Of a stretch of 64,000 nt of DNA, positions 58,101 through 64,000 are shown one piece after another. A program made the position numbers and the translations under genes. The notes beneath the pieces are model-generated. The model was not told the DNA's origin. It worked only from the letters and a program-made list of their open reading frames with translations, and searched no databases. Origin of the DNA: Paraglaciecola sp. T6c (GTDB lineage: Bacteria > Pseudomonadota > Gammaproteobacteria > Enterobacterales > Alteromonadaceae); assembly GCF_000014225.1 (NCBI RefSeq), contig NC_008228.1:2666001-2730000 (forward strand), in the 5' to 3' direction. Every line of letters starts with the position of its first letter. Within the stretch, counting starts at the first letter, position 1.

Positions 58101-58873
58101 GTTTGCTCCTGAATTTTTTCGTAGTCACCCTGCATGCTTTGCAAACGCATGGTTTGGCGCATTTGGGTGATCCACTCACGGGCTTTGGTGTTTTTTACTG
58201 TCGTGGTGGGTTGTACTAAACCATCTTCTTCAAAAATGGCTGCCAGCATGGTACGCAGAGTATCCATCTTGCCTTCTTTAGCATGTACCGCACTGACTAG
58301 CTTTTCCATGTGGCGTATACGATGCGCACTAGACACCAAGCTGTATCGGCTTGCCAGTTGCCTTAACTTGGTGTTTTCACGTCCTGTTCCACCCACACTG
58401 GCATCGTTTTGAATAATGCCGCGAAATTCACTGGTGGCTTGAATTTTATGAGAGAAGTCTATTTGTAATTGCCTGAGCTGCTTAATCCATTGCTCTGGCA
58501 GCATCGCTTGCGCTTCGCCGTTTTCCATTTCAACAAGAATTTGCTCGCTCTTATAGGGCGCATCAATAAGACGATACTGCACCCCATCACTGCCTTTGCG
58601 CGTTAACACCACCTGACATTCTTGACCGTCTTCGCGCTGATATTCGTAAATTAAATAGCTATTGGCGTGAGGCAAATAGAATTCATCGAATTTTTTACGG
58701 GTCTTGGGCACCACTTTACTGGGAAGCTCGCCATAAAAAACGGGGATCAGGCGTTGCAAAGTGGTTTTACCCGATGCATTGGTGCCACAGATATTACTGT
58801 GACCAGATACGTCAAGTTCAACAAAACCAGGAAGGTGACAATTAATTAGAATGATGCGGTGTAACCCAGGCAT
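55172..58873 (-). CDS. SMC-like ATPase (MksB/JetC type) of the Wadjet-like operon
   Basis: This 1233-residue protein is first in the operon. The N-terminal head has Walker A GTNASGKTT (residues 30-38). Very long coiled coils with many Gln, Glu and Lys run from about 280 to 980 with a hinge-like break in the middle. The C-terminal head has the signature-like SSHGMAYLILCKFLLAF and Walker B WPIDEIGTLA (Asp1144-Glu1145). This is the JetC/MksB layout, somewhat longer than typical members (about 1100). In Wadjet this ATPase extrudes DNA loops and recognises small circles. RecN/Rad50-like proteins are excluded by the kite, kleisin and Toprim neighbours. Confidence 0.88.
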   Translation of the reverse strand: MPGLHRIILINCHLPGFVELDVSGHSNICGTNASGKTTLQRLIPVFYGELPSKVVPKTRKKFDEFYLPHANSYLIYEYQREDGQECQVVLTRKGSDGVQYRLIDAPYKSEQILVEMENGEAQAMLPEQWIKQLRQLQIDFSHKIQATSEFRGIIQNDASVGGTGRENTKLRQLASRYSLVSSAHRIRHMEKLVSAVHAKEGKMDTLRTMLAAIFEEDGLVQPTTTVKNTKAREWITQMRQTMRLQSMQGDYEKIQEQTEQLNVIEQQLLLLKPLLEQDLQHLTTEKADGQEQKNNYKTQQRAEKDIFEQAEGELNSRLSETNEQLSAKSSRLDHLQQQYEKYQDSDIEQLQKDMDALPLTREEYEQTLEQYNLLIEQHKDLQSQLEQQKFKLSESLERLSRKNQASVKVIRQQKETVRQTHHEKESALRSQFEQRKEQQGSEFEQQLMDVERSIVRQEHQAKHASATDEEMENGALADKRLELAQRAWQQSSGAKKQAEALHQQCQHKRDEADKTLHRARLATRQSKDHLQQLHKQLSPEQDSLRQFLRDNKPGWEQSIGKLIVEPLLERKDLSPKLVETSDEQHLLGVQLDTSVIDAPAYAQDETALRVALQQATKHLLAAEKEQKSAEAELDQLHQEAEMQREVVAERNRAFEQAEQEVSYAQSAKQRYSDELKIVLQKRRQQAQAALDTLLQEKKQILEQKADAIALLKSDYDEQLLEFKSGWQDEVAVLDEQIDELEKQVEQKRQQNREQIKQLEEAFNQELANKDIDPNTLKALKQKTESLKSLIQTVTSRREELNEYKAFMQSDWLKQRPMLLEQEAELKASAQQLTQQQSTLQRQYQNKRTELSQALSAIEKRLSACSALITEIEPMVRQLANIAFSFKANDESDINLGDQAERISRCTEALESRSRGEKKLKEALSEFEANLGKDAGKDFLDTMLQAFSVLDEDANVRDRLPILQRLLSILASRQRQIVEQGETIGGDLNKFFTVFSDINRKISLQSKRLTDEVSDDLTLDGIARSEVKIISTVDELNFWTPLKRFAEQYDNWNKSDAFLPSETYLDTLADVVEVLPNDANYSIESLLRLELHLNEGGSDLVIKNDRQLLESSSHGMAYLILCKFLLAFTRLLRNQANIDIHWPIDEIGTLAYHNVEKLFAACDTNHINILGAFPNPESDVLMLFKHRYLIDKQRQRLEKIEPKLSRIAERLQQNSLSSSNANHTADNKNPQVTA

Positions 58874-59120
58874 AGACGTCCTTTACTCAGGGGTAGAAAA
58901 CATAAGCCAAACACATTGGCTAACTTCGTAACCCTAAATTTTACCTAGATTTATGCCGCTTGAATACCTTGAATATGAGTGTATTAACAAAGCTTGGTGA
59001 TTAACGGATAGGGTTATAGACAGTGCGGATAAAAATTCGCGTTCTAACAAGTGCGCTTATCTGTGCAAATAACTACTGCTTTAATGTGTCAAAGCACGCT
59101 AGGTGTGAACCGTTAGCGTT

Positions 59121-59600
59121 TAGTTCATCTCAAGCTTGCAGTTCCTATGACCTTTCACGAGGACAAAGACCGATCCCGAGGCGAATTTGTTTTGGCTTTT
59201 ACTTTTTACTTTTTACTTTTTGAAATAGTAAGAATTAACTCTGAAGTATCGGTTGGTTGCGGGAGCAGGATTTGAACTTACGACCTTTCGCGGATATGAA
59301 GAGCGAGTCCGAGAGCGATTTAGTTTTGGCTTTTTACTTTTTGATGTAGTAAGAATTAATTCTGAAGTATCGGTTGGTTCCGGGAGCAGGATTTGAACCT
59401 ACGACCTTTCGCGGATGCGAAGAGCGAGTCCGAGGGCGAATTAGCTTTTGATTTTGGAAATATAAGAAATAAAACTGAAGTATCGGTTGGTTGCGGGAGC
59501 AGGATTTGAACCTACGACCTTTCGCGGATACGAAGAGCGAGCCCAGAGGCGAATTAGCTTTTGATTTTGGAAATATAAGAAATAAAACTGAAGTATCGGT
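59121..59600 (-). repeat. tRNA-fMet 3'-half repeat array 1
   Basis: Downstream of the tRNA at 59601-59677 lie four tandem copies of a 113-133 bp unit. Each contains a copy of the tRNA T-arm and 3' acceptor strand including CCA (minus strand). On the plus strand the TGG that matches CCA starts at 59488, 59375, 59254 and, degenerate, 59121. Spacing from the tRNA TGG is 113, 113, 121 and 133 bp, and divergence grows with distance. The remainder of each unit has GGGCTC-type sequence replacing the anticodon region and an AT-rich spacer. Confidence 0.9.
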
Positions 59601-59677
<77 letters not shown>

Positions 59678-59690
59678 TCCGATGTGGTGC

Positions 59691-59719
59691 AATATATAGA
59701 GACGTTCAGCGCAATACAA
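59691..59719 (-). promoter_or_regulatory. Probable promoter of tRNA-fMet copy 1
   Basis: On the minus strand TTGTAT and TATATT are 17 bp apart, ending 13 bp before the tRNA. The block GCACCACATCGGA next to the tRNA is nearly identical in front of the second copy. Confidence 0.55.
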
Positions 59720-60047
59720 GAGAAGTTTTACTTATTGATACTGACTGCTGGTTTATCCCGCAGTTCGTGCTTATTTTAAGCGTTTAGCAGAAAATAACTC
59801 CGTTGATAAAGACCACGCCTGCTGCTATTACGAGTTAATCATTACCAAAGAGCTCTCACACCATCACCCACATCAATTTAAAACACCTTTCAATCAACTC
59901 TTATACTGTTTATACCCATATTTCAGTGAGGATCGCAGATAAGGTATTTGATGTGTTTAACGATATGCCTTTATATCGATTAGTTTGGAATGTGAATTAC
60001 GTTCTAACAACTCTAGGGGTCTACACAATTTAACGCATAGGTTTTGT

Positions 60048-60511
60048 TGTCTGTGTAAGCAGGATTTGAAATATTGGGCTTTCGTGGATACCAAGAACGA
60101 GTCCGAGGGCGATTTAATTTTGGCTTTTTACTTTTTGAAATAGTAAGAATTAATTCTGAAGTATCGGTTGGTTGTGAGAGCAGGATGTGATTATACAACC
60201 TTTCGCGGATGCGAAGAGCGAGCCCGAGGGCAAATATGCTTTTTTTTAACTTTTTTGAGAATAAATCTGGCGGTATCGGTTGGTTGCGGGAGCAGGATTT
60301 GAACCTAAGACCTTTCGCGGATACGAAGAGCGAGCCCAGAGGCGAATTTGGTTTTGCTTTTTGAGCTTTTTTGAGAATAAATCTAGAGGTATCGGTTGGT
60401 TGCGGGAGCAGGATTTGAACCTACGACCTTTCGCGGAGACGAAGATCGAGCCCGAGGCAAATTTGGTTTTGTTTTTTGAGCTTTTTTGAGAATAAATCTA
60501 GAGGTATCGGT
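60048..60511 (-). repeat. tRNA-fMet 3'-half repeat array 2
   Basis: Downstream of the second tRNA lie four further repeat units of the same design. The plus-strand TGG matching CCA starts at 60397, 60281, 60169 and, degenerate, 60048. Spacing is 115, 116, 112 and 121 bp. As in array 1, the copy farthest from the tRNA is the most diverged. The spacer between CCA and the next unit differs from array 1 in the nearest copies but matches it in the distant ones (GGCTTTTTACTTTTTGAAATAG-type sequence). Confidence 0.9.
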
Positions 60512-60588
<77 letters not shown>

Positions 60589-60606
60589 TCCGATGTGGCG
60601 CACTTT

Positions 60607-60636
60607 ATATATCTTAATTGGCTATTGCAAGTACAA
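60607..60636 (-). promoter_or_regulatory. Probable promoter of tRNA-fMet copy 2
   Basis: On the minus strand TTGTAC and TATATA are 18 bp apart, followed by GC-rich GTGCGCCACATCGGA before the tRNA, matching copy 1. Confidence 0.5.
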
Positions 60637-60923
60637 TCAACAACGATTTGTTTAAATGGTCACTTATCATACAAACCGAACATTTTTTAAAGCAATACAT
60701 AAATTCAGACGGTTCGTATACATTTTTTGAATGCTTTGTTGCGCCAGTCGCACCTATTAAATATAGCCCATGAAGTTACGTACTTAATTTCTGTAGAGAT
60801 ACAACAATTACTCGTGTGCTTATATGTTGTACTAGACGCGATTACAACTCATTACAAAATTTTCATTTTGTTACAAATTACTTTTTTAATCGAGCGTTTT
60901 ATTTACCATCACCTCTATAAAAT

Positions 60924-60942
60924 GTGAATGATAATCAGTAAC
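60924..60942. promoter_or_regulatory. Fur-box-like site upstream of the EAL gene
   Basis: GTGAATGATAATCAGTAAC matches the 19-bp Fur consensus GATAATGATAATCATTATC at 15 of 19 positions, with the central AATGATAATCA intact. It lies 56 bp before the EAL protein ATG. The rest of the 60589-60998 gap shows only AT-rich sequence. AT-rich DNA can give chance matches. Confidence 0.45.
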
Positions 60943-60998
60943 ATAGTCGAAAATTCAGTGTTGTAACCAAGTACTACGTATAGTTGGTCAGGATTTAT

Positions 60999-63290
60999 AT
61001 GTCTTTCATCGCTCGCCTTAAGTTACAACTTAAAGATTATTTCTATCTACAAGATGACTACTCCCCCTTAGCCAGAGTCGAAGCTTGGCGCATAAGCTCG
61101 CTCCGCATCATGCTCGTTTCGATTTTACTCTTGTGTTCTGTGTTTGTAATTCAAAGCGCCTGGCAAAGTGTGACAGAAAAAATAGCCTATGTTATCCCCA
61201 TGTCCCTCACCTTTTATATTGCATTGACCGCTATGCTTTTCATCTCCCGCCGTCACTATTACTTGAGTTCTTGTGGTTTGATTGGCTTAATAGTGTTGGC
61301 AGCAATCAGTTTCAACGCCACCCAGAACAATCAAACCTTATCTATGCTCGGCCCTGTCGTCATGTACTCTACGCCATTTGTTGCTTTTATTTTATTAGGC
61401 TGGAAGGCGGGATTGTTTTGTATTTTTCTAAACTTTTTACCACTGTATATTTTAATAAACCAGATTTCATTAGCAGATTATTTCACCCCTTTTCCAGTAC
61501 TAAAACATGCTAATTATTACTTGCATGTCATCTTGTTCGTTTTTACCAATATTTGTATTCCGTTGGCCATCGCTCGAGCGAGTATCGCAGCAAAGCGAGG
61601 TAACCAATTTAACATTGAGCGTAATCAAATACTCACTAGCCAAAACCAGTTATATCACGCTCTTTTTGTCGATGCTCAGACCGCGAAAATCATCGTTGAT
61701 AACAAAAGAAATATTATTGAAGCCAACGACGCTGCTATCTCTCTTTTGCGCAACAATTTGCCTAAACAGTTTATAGGAGAACGAGTCGACAGCATTTTTC
61801 CGGAATTATCAGAACAAAATGACAAACTAGTTGTTAATCGTACTTTAGGCGCAAAAATGAAAGTACTCGAATTGAGTGCTCAGTCGATAAACGATGAGTT
61901 ACACACCTTGATAACGATTCAAGATGTAAGTGCTAAAGCATTACTTCACAAGACTTTGGCGGTGCAAACCCAAGCAAGACAACGCCAGAAGCTATATGAC
62001 GAGAACATTGGCTTGCCGAACCGACAATGGTTAGAAAATAAACTTTCAGCCAATGCGGCGCAATTCAATACTGTCATTTCGTTATGTGCGATTAGAATAA
62101 ACAATGCTCACTTTATTGAACAAAAATACGGTTTCTTATATTTGCCAAAAGTGCTTAAAAGACTATCAACGATATTAAGTGAGCAAATAGGTGATCGTAG
62201 TTGTATTGCAGTACTTGATAAACACAGTTTAGGTTTTGCGATTTCCATTCTGGATGATGCAATCATCAAAAGTGCAATGCAGCAAGTGGTTTCAACACTC
62301 CCTAGAAGTATAGTGTTTGATGATATCTCCATACACGTTGATTGTAAGGCTGGGGTAGCTACTCATCAAATAGACGAAGATGTAAGCCAGTTAATCAATA
62401 ACGCGCTGCATGCGGTGACAGATAATGACGCGGTGATAAACTATTATGAAACTGGCAGCCAACAGCGCTTCATTGAACATCAGGAAATCAGTATTTTACT
62501 TAATGAAGCGCTATCGAACGACGAATTATACGTGGATTACCAGCCTAAAGTGCGCGGCGATGGCACCATCATTGGTATGGAAGCGCTGCTGAGGTGGAAT
62601 TCCCCCATCATTGGTGGCGTATCCCCAGGGGTATTTATTCCTATCGCTGAGCAGTCTGGTTTAGTGTTGCGACTCACCCGTTGGTTAGTCAACCACGTAT
62701 GCATGCAGATAAGGCAATGGGAAGACGAAGGGCTGGATATTGTGCCTGTTGCGATTAATATTTCGGGCCCCGACCTAGATCAGCCTGATTTTAAAAAGTA
62801 CCTAATTAATTGTGTGGTTGAACAGAACATCAAACCTCACTTCATCGAGCTTGAATTGACTGAGTCGGCCAAAACCCGAAATATCCCCGACGCCATTGCC
62901 ACAGTGCAATATTTAGCAAGCTTTGGATTCTGTATCACCTTAGATGACTTTGGTGTGGGCTACTCTGGCTTATCTAAACTAACCAACTTCCCAGTACAAA
63001 GAGTAAAAATAGACCGCCAGTTTATTACTAATATTCAAAGTGACGCTAAAAATGCACAAGTTGTCGAAGCTATTGTGGCCATGTGTAAGGTGTTTAAGAT
63101 TGATGTATTAGCTGAAGGCGTTGAAGACCTACGAGAAGTAGACTGCCTATTAGAAATGGGGTGTAAAAGTTTTCAAGGTTTCGCTTTCGCCCGACCAATG
63201 AGCAGACAGAACATCGCAAAATTGATAGACAAGACGCAAATGCCAAACGTAAAGCTGCCATTACAACGTAAAAATATGATTAACAATTAA
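60999..63290 (+). CDS. Membrane-bound EAL-domain c-di-GMP phosphodiesterase (degenerate GGDEF)
   Basis: This 763-residue protein opens with about seven hydrophobic helices (about 30-205) as a sensory membrane region, then a PAS-like part (about 215-310). A GGDEF-like domain (about 330-490) follows, where the active-site loop reads LDKHSL, so it cannot be a cyclase. The C-terminal EAL domain (about 500-750) keeps the catalytic motifs: GMEALLRWN, VAINISGPDLD, IELELTES, LDDFGVGYSGL and VLAEGVED. It should hydrolyse c-di-GMP. ATG at 60999 with AGGATT upstream is preferred over an in-frame TTG at 60984. It is a single gene. Confidence 0.93.
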   Translation: MSFIARLKLQLKDYFYLQDDYSPLARVEAWRISSLRIMLVSILLLCSVFVIQSAWQSVTEKIAYVIPMSLTFYIALTAMLFISRRHYYLSSCGLIGLIVLAAISFNATQNNQTLSMLGPVVMYSTPFVAFILLGWKAGLFCIFLNFLPLYILINQISLADYFTPFPVLKHANYYLHVILFVFTNICIPLAIARASIAAKRGNQFNIERNQILTSQNQLYHALFVDAQTAKIIVDNKRNIIEANDAAISLLRNNLPKQFIGERVDSIFPELSEQNDKLVVNRTLGAKMKVLELSAQSINDELHTLITIQDVSAKALLHKTLAVQTQARQRQKLYDENIGLPNRQWLENKLSANAAQFNTVISLCAIRINNAHFIEQKYGFLYLPKVLKRLSTILSEQIGDRSCIAVLDKHSLGFAISILDDAIIKSAMQQVVSTLPRSIVFDDISIHVDCKAGVATHQIDEDVSQLINNALHAVTDNDAVINYYETGSQQRFIEHQEISILLNEALSNDELYVDYQPKVRGDGTIIGMEALLRWNSPIIGGVSPGVFIPIAEQSGLVLRLTRWLVNHVCMQIRQWEDEGLDIVPVAINISGPDLDQPDFKKYLINCVVEQNIKPHFIELELTESAKTRNIPDAIATVQYLASFGFCITLDDFGVGYSGLSKLTNFPVQRVKIDRQFITNIQSDAKNAQVVEAIVAMCKVFKIDVLAEGVEDLREVDCLLEMGCKSFQGFAFARPMSRQNIAKLIDKTQMPNVKLPLQRKNMINN

Positions 63291-63436
63291 TTCTCTGCTT
63301 TAAATGGCAGCGTTGTTGGGGCAATTACATTTAGTGAAAGCTAACCTGCCCAATTCAGAATAATTAAAATAAGTTCATTCGTGCCACTTACTCAAATTTT
63401 TGCTTAATATCCGGTACGCTGGTCCAACTGTGATTA

Positions 63437-63479
63437 AATCATTCCTATCGAACAGCGTTCAATGCTCATAGGAATGATT
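63437..63479. terminator. Hairpin between the EAL and chemotaxis receptor genes
   Basis: A perfect 12-bp stem (AATCATTCCTAT/ATAGGAATGATT) encloses a 19-nt loop with a second small stem (GAAC/GTTC). It lies between the two convergent genes. Neither strand has a good T-run. Confidence 0.45.
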
Positions 63480-63489
63480 ACACGGACAA

Positions 63490-64000
63490 TTAACCGAATG
63501 TTAGGCCCATTGCGGCGAGTGCTTTAGAACGCATTGATATGGATTGTGCCTCCTGCTCTACCCTTTCCACTTGTTCAAGATTATGTTTAGAGGCATCACT
63601 GATATTAGTAATGTTCGAACTGATACTGGCTGCGGTTGAACTTTGCTCGTCAGCGGCTATGCTCATTTGACTAGCTGATTGTGCGATATCACTCACATCG
63701 TCATATACTTTGTTCACCAAATCTTGAGTTTGTCTTGTTTCTTCAACGCAAGACTGTGCCGCGTTCTTCCCTTCATCTAACGTCTGTGACCACGTTAATA
63801 AAGTGCTTTGTATTTCTGAGACCGATGTCTGAATTTGAGTCGTCGCATTATGCGTTCTGCTAGACAAAGCACGCACCTCATCTGCTACAACTGAAAACCC
63901 TCTTCCGTGCTCCCCTGCTCTAGCTGCTTCTATGGCGGCATTTAAGGCAAGCAAATTAGTTTGGTCGGCAATCCCTTGAATCTCTTGCATAACATCATTA
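63490..64000 (-). CDS. Methyl-accepting chemotaxis protein, C-terminal part (5' end outside the window)
   Basis: The frame is open up to the window edge, so only about the last 170 residues are visible. They are the MCP signalling domain: the hairpin tip motif [20 protein letters not shown] near the edge, then [18 protein letters not shown] and a long coiled-coil helix ([14 protein letters not shown]). This region binds CheA/CheW. There is no CheR-binding NWETF pentapeptide at the C-terminus, as is usual for many MCPs. Ligand domain unknown. Confidence 0.95.
   Translation of the reverse strand, partial: NDVMQEIQGIADQTNLLALNAAIEAARAGEHGRGFSVVADEVRALSSRTHNATTQIQTSVSEIQSTLLTWSQTLDEGKNAAQSCVEETRQTQDLVNKVYDDVSDIAQSASQMSIAADEQSSTAASISSNITNISDASKHNLEQVERVEQEAQSISMRSKALAAMGLTFG

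Overview
The window reads as chromosomal DNA of a marine gammaproteobacterium of the Alteromonadales, most likely close to Paraglaciecola, Glaciecola or Alteromonas. The basis is the ybeZ-ybeY-corC-lnt order, the dapB-carA-carB-greA order, a two-enzyme PutA with an extra C-terminal domain, a TonB-receptor purine locus, and several stacked RND/MFP exporters. This placement comes from gene content only; no database search was possible. No transposase, integrase, phage gene, rRNA or CRISPR array was seen.

Layout. 1-3499 (+): ybeZ (5' end cut by the window), ybeY, corC and lnt, for RNA maintenance and envelope lipoprotein maturation. 3616-5618: an EamA exporter and a PfpI-fold protein that lacks the usual nucleophile. 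5778-11850 (-): greA, carB, carA and dapB, with a short leader ORF and an intrinsic terminator ahead of carA that together look like an attenuator. 11940-16396 (-): an Lrp-type regulator and putA. 16815-19385: cytochrome b561, a SIMPL protein and a mercaptopyruvate sulfurtransferase.

19705-28946 (+) is a purine nucleoside utilisation locus. It holds an exported adenosine deaminase, an NCS2 purine permease, an 8-oxoguanine/guanine-type deaminase, a TonB-dependent receptor, and a lipoprotein that fuses a nucleoside-phosphorylase-fold NUP domain to a Cupin_5 (DUF985) domain. Near-identical palindromes resembling the RutR operator lie upstream of both transcription units, so they probably form one regulon. 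The likely order of events is uptake through the outer membrane, deamination and base release outside the cytoplasm, base import, and deamination inside.

29242-52340 carries a small secreted protein, a small outer-membrane barrel and three export systems: an MFP with two RND pumps, an MFP with one RND pump, and an HlyD-type adaptor with an ABC ATPase and two FtsX-type permeases. Between them lie an aldo/keto reductase, a SpoU-type RNA methyltransferase, a molybdopterin oxidoreductase and a DUF1272 zinc-ribbon-like protein.

52367-58873 (-) is a compact, translationally coupled four-gene SMC operon (SMC ATPase, kite, kleisin, Toprim) of the MksBEFG/Wadjet (JetABCD) type. Its gene order is unusual and its nuclease subunit is short. 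It is the best candidate for a little-described system here. Beside it, 59121-60588 contains two initiator tRNA genes, each followed by about four roughly 115-bp repeats that carry copies of the tRNA 3' half. The window ends with an EAL phosphodiesterase preceded by a Fur-like box, and a truncated chemotaxis receptor.
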